Shown: in pieces, positions 8,139-15,420 of the stretch
How the letters are laid out: every line of letters begins with the position of its first letter
How positions within the stretch are numbered: the stretch's first letter is position 1
Assembly: GCA_013112715.1 (NCBI GenBank)
Contig: JABFGB010000001.1
Coordinates: forward strand, 1 to 64,000
DNA from: Chloroflexota bacterium
Lineage (GTDB): Bacteria > Chloroflexota > Anaerolineae > Aggregatilineales > J027
Direction: 5' to 3'
Length of the DNA stretch: 64,000 bases
Notes under the pieces: generated by a model
What the model saw: the letters and a program-made list of their open reading frames with translations, nothing else
The model's database searches: none
What the model was told of the DNA's origin: nothing
Position numbers and translations under genes: made by a program

Positions 8139-8783
8139 ATGGAAAACTACTATCTGATTGCCATCCCATTGGCCTTTCTCTATTTGTTGGTGATGGCCTA
8201 TTTTGTCCGTAAAATGAACAAACGCAATAGTTCAAAATGGGCCGATTTTGCTAACCAGCTTGGCCTCAACTATCGCCCCGGCAAATATTCGGTCAAAGTA
8301 GATTTTGTGGATTTTAGCAGCACCCTGCCTTACATGGACGGCAATTATCGTGGTCGTCCCGTACGTTTGGGCTTTGTCATTGACCAAAAAGCCAAAGGGC
8401 GGGGGTATTATCTGCGGGTGGATGTTGGGGTGAATGACCCGGCTGGCCGTCTATTGGGGTTAGTCAACGGGCGCAAATTTAGCGATACGGTTAAAAATGC
8501 CAATGCGCCAGACGTCAAAACGGGACATCGGGGGATTGATAAACGTTTCAAGATCAAAGCCATCCCCGAACCATTCGCAGAGCAGCTTTTTTCAACGCAC
8601 TCCGTCGTAGGGGAGCGGTTGGCTGAGGCCAAAGTCAACAACAACTCGATTGAGGCGTTTGGCGGCATGATCTATTACGTTGAAGAACCCAAGAGTCCAC
8701 GCAGTTTTGGCAAACCGGAAGAAGCGCTCATTCGGCTCAATTTAGTCTGTGAACTAGCCGAAGCGATTGAACAAACCCGCTAA
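8139..8783 (+). CDS. Membrane-anchored hypothetical protein
   Basis: This 214-residue protein starts after a clear GGAGGGA site. One N-terminal membrane helix (residues 6-24) is followed by KMNKRNSSK and a soluble domain of about 185 residues with alternating strands. The domain includes YRGRPVRLGFVID and YYLRVDVGVNDPAGRL, and ends in a helix (EEALIRLNLVCELAEAIEQ). The positive-inside rule places the domain in the cytoplasm. The family is not recognised. Its last four bases overlap the stop of the convergent gene 8780-9757. Confidence 0.7.
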   Translation: MENYYLIAIPLAFLYLLVMAYFVRKMNKRNSSKWADFANQLGLNYRPGKYSVKVDFVDFSSTLPYMDGNYRGRPVRLGFVIDQKAKGRGYYLRVDVGVNDPAGRLLGLVNGRKFSDTVKNANAPDVKTGHRGIDKRFKIKAIPEPFAEQLFSTHSVVGERLAEAKVNNNSIEAFGGMIYYVEEPKSPRSFGKPEEALIRLNLVCELAEAIEQTR

Positions 8784-9757
8784 TCAGCAGCGGGGGAAAA
8801 CATCTCTCCCGCCTGCCCCACTTCAAATCCACTAACCAGATTATAGGTTTTCAGCGACTCCTCAAAACGGTGAAGGGTGCGGCTACCATAATCAAAAAAA
8901 TGACCTTTGACATGTTCGGCGTCTAACACCGTATCGGTTGACTGGGTGGCTTGGCTGTGAAATTTGCTCATTTTGCGGCGGCGCTCCCAATCTTCCAAGC
9001 GATGACCGATGGGGCCGGATAGAAGCAGTTCCAAAGCGGCCTGTATCCAGCGCCCGACCCGATGTGGGGCAGCATCTTTTTCGGGGTAAAAAGGCGCTTG
9101 GGCATTCGGCAGCATGGCATCAGCCCATTGATTTAATGAGCGCATTTGTTGATAGATGCCTTGCCCGGTCAGTGGAATCATTTGCGTCAGTTCATGGGCC
9201 ATAAACAAATCATGGCGATTTTGCTCAAGGGCCGTGTCCGCCAGCACATAATTGGGACAAAGCGTCACGCCGAACACTTTGCAAACCCTGACCAGCACCA
9301 CGGCCCCCAACCGGGCCAGCCACACCCGTCCCTGTTTGACGACCAACAAGTAATCCAAGTCATCTTGCGGGCTACCGGCGTTGCGCATCGCCAGCGCCCC
9401 GGTAATCGCCACCATCCGGACAAAAGGGAGATGACCCAGCAATACCCCGTAGCGCCGCGCTTTGGACCAGAGTTCAGTCGAGGCAATATCACGCTGCTGG
9501 CGTGTTGCAAAAACTGGGGTGTTATCGGCTTTGCGAATGGTGTAAATGGGTTGTTGGTTGAGCGTGCCAACTTCAATATATTGAGTTAACCATGCCGAGG
9601 GGTTAGAAGTAGCGTATTCAATTTCTTCCTCTGAGGCCGAACAGCCGATGAGAAAATGATGGATTTCGCGGGCCGTCATGGGAAAGCTAAATACATCGGC
9701 ATACAAGAGGGTCATTAAAATGGCTTGGTCAAGAGGTGAAGGGATACCGGGTTCCAT
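8780..9757 (-). CDS. Nucleotidyltransferase-fold hypothetical protein
   Basis: The 325-residue product starts at an ATG after AGGAGC. An N-terminal winged-helix-like region (DQAILMTLLYADVFSFPMT to about residue 90) precedes a segment reading AITGALAMRNAGSPQDDLDYLLVV. That segment fits the nucleotidyltransferase pattern of a Gly/Ala turn followed by DxD (here DDLD). The remainder is helical. Minimal nucleotidyltransferases modify RNA, proteins or small molecules, and some act as toxins. No antitoxin-like partner is next to it. The fold call is moderately supported and the substrate is unknown. Confidence 0.6.
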   Translation of the reverse strand: MEPGIPSPLDQAILMTLLYADVFSFPMTAREIHHFLIGCSASEEEIEYATSNPSAWLTQYIEVGTLNQQPIYTIRKADNTPVFATRQQRDIASTELWSKARRYGVLLGHLPFVRMVAITGALAMRNAGSPQDDLDYLLVVKQGRVWLARLGAVVLVRVCKVFGVTLCPNYVLADTALEQNRHDLFMAHELTQMIPLTGQGIYQQMRSLNQWADAMLPNAQAPFYPEKDAAPHRVGRWIQAALELLLSGPIGHRLEDWERRRKMSKFHSQATQSTDTVLDAEHVKGHFFDYGSRTLHRFEESLKTYNLVSGFEVGQAGEMFSPAAD

Positions 9758-9831
9758 ACCTGCTCCTGCATTTGATCTATCTCAAAATGAACCACATTTC
9801 CCCACCTACGCTATACATCATACCCTGAGGT

Positions 9832-11367
9832 TTAAGGCCAGCGCCACACCCATAAATCGTCAAACCGACAACTGGGGTTATCGGTGGCATAATTCAGCAA
9901 AATTACGCCGATGTTCCCAATGGCAGGCGGCATAAATTCGGTGGTAAAAAGCTGCCCATTGACGTACATTGTCACGAAATCGCCGCGCAACAGCACTAGG
10001 ATACGGTTGGTGTTGGGTAATACCGGGTCGTCAATTTCAGGCAGCAAATCATATGTGTGGCGCTCAACCACCCCGTCGCGCACATGCAATAAACCCGCCC
10101 CATCGTCGGAATCAGAATAGGCGACCACCTGATTGCCTTCATCTATACTACGAAGGGCCAAGCCACACGCGACATTTTGTCCTGCCAAGACTCGCACATC
10201 TACGCTGACCAACATATCAGTAAAAAGGTCGTCTTCCTCGCCTTGTAAAAACACGCGGGTGTAGCGCGGGATGATTTCATAATTTTGCGTCTCAACCGTC
10301 AGCACTCGTTCACCACCTGTCGGGATGAGGCGCAGACGTTCAAACTCCCCCGCAATTTCACTGGGTTGGGGCGACTGCCATGTGTTGACCTCGGCAGGGA
10401 AACGCGGCGTTTGAGTGCCGGGGACCGTCAGCAGTACATGGTCGAATGCTACCTGTGCCGGAGCCGTATCCCCCCGCACCTGAAAGCCCCAAGTCCCTTC
10501 GGCAAAGGTGCTGTCATTCAACTCGCCCAGCAGTTCACCATTGCCATAAAATCGCAACGTATTGCCTTCGAGCCATGCGCCCAATGTAACCCGTTTTTGC
10601 GCGAGAGCCTCAACGGTTGTTGGCGGCTGCAATTCCACAAAGGTGTCGTTTTGGCGGATCAAGACTTGCCATGTGCCGTCCGGCGTAATCAGAAAATAAT
10701 AACCGGGGGGACGGCGCGTGCCATCTTCGTTCACCCGTAGGACAAAGCCCGTTGTCGCACCGCTGTCCGCCATATCTGACTGCCACTCAAAATCGGCTTG
10801 GAGATAAAAATCAGTCAAGGGGAGGCGGCCTGTGACGGCTGAATAAACAGCGAATTCAATGTCCCCCCGGATTTGGAGGCGGCCTGATTCAACTTGGGCA
10901 TAACGATTGACCCAGCGCGAGGTGTTTTCCTCAAAATCCTCATCTTCCCAGACGCGACTATAACCCGGCACGAGCCACATGCGATAATCGCCGCTGCCGC
11001 CCTTTTGACCGACTTCGATCATATAGGTGGCGGTGTCGGGAAAGGTCACGGCTAGGCTGCTGTCCACCACCAACGGCGCGAGACGGTCATCATTTTCAGC
11101 AACCACATCCCCCCCAACATCCAAAACACGTATTTGGGGGTCAAGATCACCAGAAACTCGATTGACCAAAATGGTGATTTGTTCATTGGCTTCGGCGGCA
11201 TATTCCCACAACTGCACTGGATTGTCGGCGGAAATGTTGCCCATCACAGGAGCGCCCATACGGACTTGGGGCGATTGGGCACGGGTAGGCTGCCACAACA
11301 AGCCGCTGCATATACAGATCACTAGAAAGGCCCACCAATAGTTGCTTGGGGTGGGAAATTGCATCAT
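9832..11367 (-). CDS. Secreted protein with PPC-like and concanavalin-like domains
   Basis: The 511-residue protein has a signal peptide (residues 1-30, cleavage near TRAQS). A bacterial pre-peptidase C-terminal (PPC)-like beta-sandwich follows at about 45-125 (LWEYAAEANEQITILV, then TYMIEVGQKGGSGDYRM). Two beta-jelly-roll regions at about 140-310 and 345-510 resemble LamG or family-16-type lectin folds, with FYLQADFEW and VTMYVNGQLF strands. No hydrolase catalytic residues were identified, so binding of a polymer or structural surface use is likely. It is encoded alone and divergent from the lipoprotein at 11586. Confidence 0.7.
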   Translation of the reverse strand: MMQFPTPSNYWWAFLVICICSGLLWQPTRAQSPQVRMGAPVMGNISADNPVQLWEYAAEANEQITILVNRVSGDLDPQIRVLDVGGDVVAENDDRLAPLVVDSSLAVTFPDTATYMIEVGQKGGSGDYRMWLVPGYSRVWEDEDFEENTSRWVNRYAQVESGRLQIRGDIEFAVYSAVTGRLPLTDFYLQADFEWQSDMADSGATTGFVLRVNEDGTRRPPGYYFLITPDGTWQVLIRQNDTFVELQPPTTVEALAQKRVTLGAWLEGNTLRFYGNGELLGELNDSTFAEGTWGFQVRGDTAPAQVAFDHVLLTVPGTQTPRFPAEVNTWQSPQPSEIAGEFERLRLIPTGGERVLTVETQNYEIIPRYTRVFLQGEEDDLFTDMLVSVDVRVLAGQNVACGLALRSIDEGNQVVAYSDSDDGAGLLHVRDGVVERHTYDLLPEIDDPVLPNTNRILVLLRGDFVTMYVNGQLFTTEFMPPAIGNIGVILLNYATDNPSCRFDDLWVWRWP

Positions 11368-11585
11368 AAGTTCTCACTTCTTCAACACCTAAAACACCCC
11401 AATATGTTACCGCAGAATGCCGCAAATTCGGGCTACGTTCATCTGACAATCGCCTGTTAAAAGGTTTACAAAAATCTTGGAACTTATTCGAGACGGGGTA
11501 CGTCATAGGAAGGCGCGTGTTTATGATATGCTCATGTCATCAACCGCTGATTTCATTCGATAGGCTCAATTCGAAAGGAACCATC

Positions 11586-11930
11586 ATGAAAATTCGTAAT
11601 CTCTTCCTTGTGATCATTGTTCTCGCCCTCCCCATGTTATTGGCGGCCTGCGGGGGTGACAAGGTTGATAACGCCGAGAAGTTTATGAAGGCACTAGCAG
11701 ATAATGATATTGATGAAGCCAAGAAGTACGTTTGCGATAAAGAAAAAGATAGCGCTGATGATAGCGCTACCGCCTTCGAGTCGGTCAAAATCAGTGACAT
11801 CTCTTGTAAAGAAGATGGCGACAATGTGAAATGTGATTACAAGATGACAATCGAAGATGAGGAAGACGCAATCTCAACCAGCATCACATTCAAAATGGAT
11901 GGTGATAAAGTTTGCGGAACTGCTGAATAA
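11586..11930 (+). CDS. Small lipoprotein, DUF4878-like
   Basis: The ATG at 11586 follows AAAGGAACC. The 114-residue product has a signal peptide ending in the lipobox LLAAC, so it should be processed by Lgt (encoded at 5048-5980) and the lipoprotein signal peptidase. The mature part (VDNAEKFMKALADNDIDEAKKYVCD) is a short helix-then-strand domain similar to NTF2-like DUF4878 lipoproteins. It contains three further Cys residues that may form disulfides, and is acidic. A well-formed terminator follows at 11960-11997, so it is a single-gene unit. The function is unknown. Confidence 0.8.
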   Translation: MKIRNLFLVIIVLALPMLLAACGGDKVDNAEKFMKALADNDIDEAKKYVCDKEKDSADDSATAFESVKISDISCKEDGDNVKCDYKMTIEDEEDAISTSITFKMDGDKVCGTAE

Positions 11931-11959
11931 CCCTGCCTGATTTTTTAGCCAATTCCTGA

Positions 11960-11997
11960 CAGCATCGTGCTCCCACCAGTACGGTGCTGTTTTATTT
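11960..11997 (+). terminator. Rho-independent terminator of the lipoprotein gene
   Basis: A 12-bp stem with two G-U pairs (cagcatcgtgct and agtacggtgctg), a 6-base loop, then TTTTATTT. It overlaps the final codons of the convergent methyltransferase gene. Confidence 0.85.
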
Positions 11998-12654
11998 CAC
12001 GAACCGCAGGGCCAAAATCAATGGAATTTTGCCACCTGCCACATTAGGATGGCAGGGTTCGCCGACAGCATCCAATGTCAATCCAGCAGTCTGACCAGCA
12101 TCAAAATAATCGGCATAGCTGTGGATATAATGTTCAACGGCATAGGTGCGTCCATCATCCCCGGTAAAGGTGCGCTGCCCACCCTGCCATGCTTGAAAGG
12201 GATGAAAGTCACTGATGAGTGCCATCCCACCCGATTTTAAGACCCGCCCCATTTCTAAGATAGCCCGCCGCATCGCAATCGGTGTGAGATGGCCCATCGC
12301 CAACCCGCACAGAATCGCATCTATCGAATTGGGGGCTAAGGGGAGGTCGGACATCTCGGCTTGAGCAATAGTTTCCAATATCCCGGCTTGCAGCATTGGC
12401 AGGCTGTTATCGAGGCCAATCACCCCGGCTGCTCCATTTGCCAGCGCCAGTTTGCCCCAACGTCCCGTGCCACAGCCTAAGTCGAGAACCTGTCTACCCT
12501 GCAAGGGCGGCATTAAATCCAACAAAGCCGTTTGTTCGACCTGCATCAGGACATTATGGGCCTCGGCGGGATAGGTTTTGGCCCACTGAGCATAGGCATT
12601 CTGGCTTGATAGGGTCTGAAAAGGAGGTTTGCGGAGACGGCTCAATAAATTCAT
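11992..12654 (-). CDS. Class I SAM-dependent methyltransferase
   Basis: The 220-residue protein has SAM-binding motif I VLDLGCGTGRWG at about 56-67, the acidic ribose-binding residue in VIGLDNS, and motif IV around AILCGLAMGHL. A post-I helix and the GGMALISDFHPF segment also fit the family. It is of the UbiE/BioC-like small-molecule type, but the substrate is not predictable. The Shine-Dalgarno sequence is weak. Its 3' end is only 62 bp from the convergent lipoprotein stop. Confidence 0.88.
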   Translation of the reverse strand: MNLLSRLRKPPFQTLSSQNAYAQWAKTYPAEAHNVLMQVEQTALLDLMPPLQGRQVLDLGCGTGRWGKLALANGAAGVIGLDNSLPMLQAGILETIAQAEMSDLPLAPNSIDAILCGLAMGHLTPIAMRRAILEMGRVLKSGGMALISDFHPFQAWQGGQRTFTGDDGRTYAVEHYIHSYADYFDAGQTAGLTLDAVGEPCHPNVAGGKIPLILALRFVK

Positions 12655-12666
12655 GATGGGTTTTGG

Positions 12667-12693
12667 GTAGGGACAACCGGATATTGTCCCTAC
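12667..12693. repeat. REP-like hairpin with GTAGGGACAA arms
   Basis: A perfect 10-bp inverted repeat (GTAGGGACAA and TTGTCCCTAC) with a 7-base loop lies between two minus-strand genes. Its GTAGGG/CCCTAC ends resemble the composite palindrome at 24196-24271, so both may be members of a dispersed palindromic family. It could also terminate transcripts coming from 14065. Confidence 0.55.
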
Positions 12694-12706
12694 CAGCCTA
12701 GCGGAT

Positions 12707-14065
12707 TTAGGGCAGCGGCGTCAAGGTGGGGAACGGGGTTAGGGTTGGGAAAGGTGTCGGTGAGCCATTCCATTCGGCAAATTGGGTGGATGTCGCACTC
12801 CAAACCGCCGTACCCGTCGCCGAAACAACCTCTGCCGTCGCTTGGGCATCTACCAATTCATCGCTGACCGTTACACTAAACATGGGGCCTTCGGTGACAT
12901 AGGGGTCAAATTTTCGCACAATTTCAAACCATGTATTGCCCGGTTTGAGGTGCATGGGGTTGTTGCGGTCATTATAGTTAAAACGTAGTTGGATTGACCC
13001 ATACTCCCGATTGCGATACCACCAGCCCTGATACCACTGACCATCGCGGAACAGCCATGCCCGCGAATAGCCCCAGAGTTGATGCTCTAGCGCGATCCCC
13101 CCAACCTCGCTTTCATAGACATCGGGGCGATCTGTATGCCAGACCTCTAAAATCACAAGGTTATCGGTGGTAATCTGCTCACCCGTGCCCAAATCAATAT
13201 GAGGCAGACCGGAATCCCAACGATAATATTTGCCATCGGCGGGGTTATATTGCCAGCGCACCTCAGATTGCGGACTGTACCAATCAATAGAAATGTCACT
13301 GGCAGTATCCCCGTCGGGGTCGGGAGTTTCGGAAAAAGCCAATCCTACGGCCTGCATCCCCTGATTCACGTCAATGCGTTCGGCCTCGGCCCAAATGCCA
13401 TCAGTATCCCCAAACAAAGTGTGTTCATAGGCTTTGCCGGGTTCGGGATAGCGGCAGAAGGTTGGGCAGGGATAATTGGAAAAATGGGGGGTAATGGCCC
13501 GCCAGCGCCAATCGGATTCTAAGATATAGTTGCGAATCCAGTCATTGGAGCCACTGTAGGCCAACAAGCCCTGAAACATATTCACCAATTCGATGTCAAT
13601 CAACCGTGCTGAACGTATACTGCCGACCCGTCCGGGGCTGTGGCTGCGGAATATGGCGGCAAAACGGGTAACGCCCCCTTCGGCCTCATATTCAAACACA
13701 ATATCGGCGGCGCTCAGGCCATATTGGGGACGCACAATCGGTGGGTAGTTGCTGATTTTGACGATCAGATTACGGCGATCACGGGCAGCCTCATCGGGAT
13801 AGGGTAAGCCGGTCAGGGGGTTAATATTTTCGGGATATTCAAAGGGGCCAAGGGCTACCGCCGTAGATTCGGGTGATGAGGTGAGGCTGGGCGTAGGGGT
13901 GTTTTGGGTAGACCCTACCGGGAAATCTTCACTGCCCTCAATGGTATTGGTAGGAAAGGCTGTAACCGTTGACCCTTGTCGGGCACTGGAAACGCCACTG
14001 TTGAGACCAACCAGCGCTACGAAAATCAACAAACCAGCCGCTGCAAAAATCTGAGACCGCTTCAT
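12707..14065 (-). CDS. DUF3048 (YerB-like) secreted protein
   Basis: The ATG at 14065 follows AGGGAA and is preferred over an upstream start 12 codons earlier. The 452-residue product has a signal peptide or membrane anchor (residues 1-28), a Thr/Ser/Pro-rich spacer, and then the DUF3048 N-terminal domain. That domain includes NPLTGLPYPDEAARDRRN, IVKISNYPPIVRPQYGLS and RVGSIRSARLIDIEL. The C-terminal DUF3048 half follows (RDGQWYQGWWYRNREYG) with a Pro/Thr tail. Bacillus YerB is a lipoprotein of unknown function. Here it is an extracytoplasmic protein with no operon partner. Confidence 0.88.
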   Translation of the reverse strand: MKRSQIFAAAGLLIFVALVGLNSGVSSARQGSTVTAFPTNTIEGSEDFPVGSTQNTPTPSLTSSPESTAVALGPFEYPENINPLTGLPYPDEAARDRRNLIVKISNYPPIVRPQYGLSAADIVFEYEAEGGVTRFAAIFRSHSPGRVGSIRSARLIDIELVNMFQGLLAYSGSNDWIRNYILESDWRWRAITPHFSNYPCPTFCRYPEPGKAYEHTLFGDTDGIWAEAERIDVNQGMQAVGLAFSETPDPDGDTASDISIDWYSPQSEVRWQYNPADGKYYRWDSGLPHIDLGTGEQITTDNLVILEVWHTDRPDVYESEVGGIALEHQLWGYSRAWLFRDGQWYQGWWYRNREYGSIQLRFNYNDRNNPMHLKPGNTWFEIVRKFDPYVTEGPMFSVTVSDELVDAQATAEVVSATGTAVWSATSTQFAEWNGSPTPFPTLTPFPTLTPLP

Positions 14066-14159
14066 GGACAAATTCCCTATAATTCGGCGAAAAAACAGCA
14101 AGGAATTATCCGGTGGTCAGTTCGATTTGTAAACTACGACTTCTCTGCGTTTACTACGT

Positions 14160-15191
14160 TCACCAGAATCCAGCGAGTCGGGCAAACAAGCGGCGACGTT
14201 TGGCACGATTAGCCCGGCTGGGGGGCCGCAAGAGGGTTGTGCGCTCAGAATCATAGGCGATTTTGCTTTGGACAGTCGGTTCAAAGGCAGCCGTATGATA
14301 ATTCATCTGCGGCGGACGATCCACCAGTGTCTGCTCATATTCGCCTTTACGCAGCACCCCCGGACGCAAACGGGTATGGTCTAGATCAGGTGGGCGCGAG
14401 GCAGGCCGTTTGGTTTCAACCGAAAGGGTCTTAAAAATGAAATCCCCACCACCATCCCCAACCAGACGACCTACTTGGGGAATCTGTCGCCCGTGTGTAT
14501 AGCTACTGACTTGATCTTGCAGATACATGCCGAGATGGGAGGCCCGCAAGATGCCATCTTTGGCAGCATGACCCTTTAATCCCCGCAGTAAAAAATAGGT
14601 AAAAATCGAATGGCCTTCACCGGAAAGACGATCCGAAATCATCTGGTCAGCCGTACCTGCTGTGATGATTTGGCGGGCCGAACGCCGCAAAAATTCATCA
14701 TAGGGGTCGCTTGAACCACGCATCAAGGCCAAGCCACTAAAACAGGCATCCAACAAAAACAGGACGTGCTTGGCGGGCATAAAGGCGGTCTGGCGGATAA
14801 ACTCATCCATCTCGATGAAGGTACTCCACAAGCCCTGTTCAGCATCATAGGGCGCGATATACCCAACGTTACCCATCGCCGTCCGCGCACGGGTGATGCC
14901 GTGTCCAGCGTAATAAATCAGCAGGCGATCATCCTTGCCCACATGGTTGGGGTCGGTTAGGTGATCTTCAACCACCGATTCAATCACCGCTTTGGTCGCT
15001 TGTTGGCCCGTCAATAAAACAATATGATCGGCAGGGAAACTGAGTTCTTTGATGAGAAAATCCACCAGCGTCACGGCACCGGATTCGGCGGTTTCTAAGG
15101 GTGGCAGGCTGTCATTTTTGTAGCGATCAATACCGATCACCAGCGCCCAGCTTTTGGCATAAGAAGTCGAGAATTGTTTTTGATTTGTCAT
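14160..15191 (-). CDS. Caspase-family (peptidase C14) orthocaspase
   Basis: The 343-residue protein has a complete p20-like domain at about 13-250. The catalytic dyad is visible: His97 in YYAGHG and Cys150 in LLDACFSG. The opening strand WALVIGIDRYKN and GVGYIAP-like GNVGYIAPYD also fit. Prokaryotic caspase homologues cleave after basic residues, and some serve in abortive infection or regulated death. The C-terminal 90 residues are basic, Pro-rich and probably disordered (KRPASRPPDL to RRRLFARLAGFW). No fused sensor or effector domain is present, and the neighbouring histidine kinase is divergent. Ribosome binding is weak. Confidence 0.9.
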   Translation of the reverse strand: MTNQKQFSTSYAKSWALVIGIDRYKNDSLPPLETAESGAVTLVDFLIKELSFPADHIVLLTGQQATKAVIESVVEDHLTDPNHVGKDDRLLIYYAGHGITRARTAMGNVGYIAPYDAEQGLWSTFIEMDEFIRQTAFMPAKHVLFLLDACFSGLALMRGSSDPYDEFLRRSARQIITAGTADQMISDRLSGEGHSIFTYFLLRGLKGHAAKDGILRASHLGMYLQDQVSSYTHGRQIPQVGRLVGDGGGDFIFKTLSVETKRPASRPPDLDHTRLRPGVLRKGEYEQTLVDRPPQMNYHTAAFEPTVQSKIAYDSERTTLLRPPSRANRAKRRRLFARLAGFW

Positions 15192-15249
15192 AGTTAATAG
15201 CTGTAACGCTCACTTCAGATTATAGACAGCGCCTTGTGTTAGACTGAGA

Positions 15250-15255
15250 TATAAT
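15250..15255 (+). promoter_or_regulatory. Candidate -10 box upstream of the histidine kinase
   Basis: TATAAT matches the consensus -10 element exactly. No convincing -35 box was found at normal spacing. It would drive the short frame at 15290 and then the kinase at 15421. Confidence 0.4.
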
Positions 15256-15289
15256 AATTGGAATGATCCATCCTAATCATTGGAGAAAA

Positions 15290-15334
15290 ATGAAAACCGA
15301 ATCCAAACGATACACCTACTCTTTACTATCTTAA
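15290..15334 (+). CDS. Possible 14-residue leader peptide
   Basis: An ATG preceded by TGGAGAAAA opens a 14-codon frame (MKTESKRYTYSLLS) ending in TAA, 35 bases downstream of a consensus TATAAT box. It ends 86 bp before the kinase start, which itself has no clear Shine-Dalgarno. It may be a translated leader or chance. Only the good start signal supports it. Confidence 0.3.
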   Translation: MKTESKRYTYSLLS

Positions 15335-15420
15335 CTCAACTTTCTAAAATTTGTGAAACATTTATACTTTTTTCAGATTTAGCTTGAGGGTCGAGACTTG
15401 TATCCGGCAAATAGCGCTCT

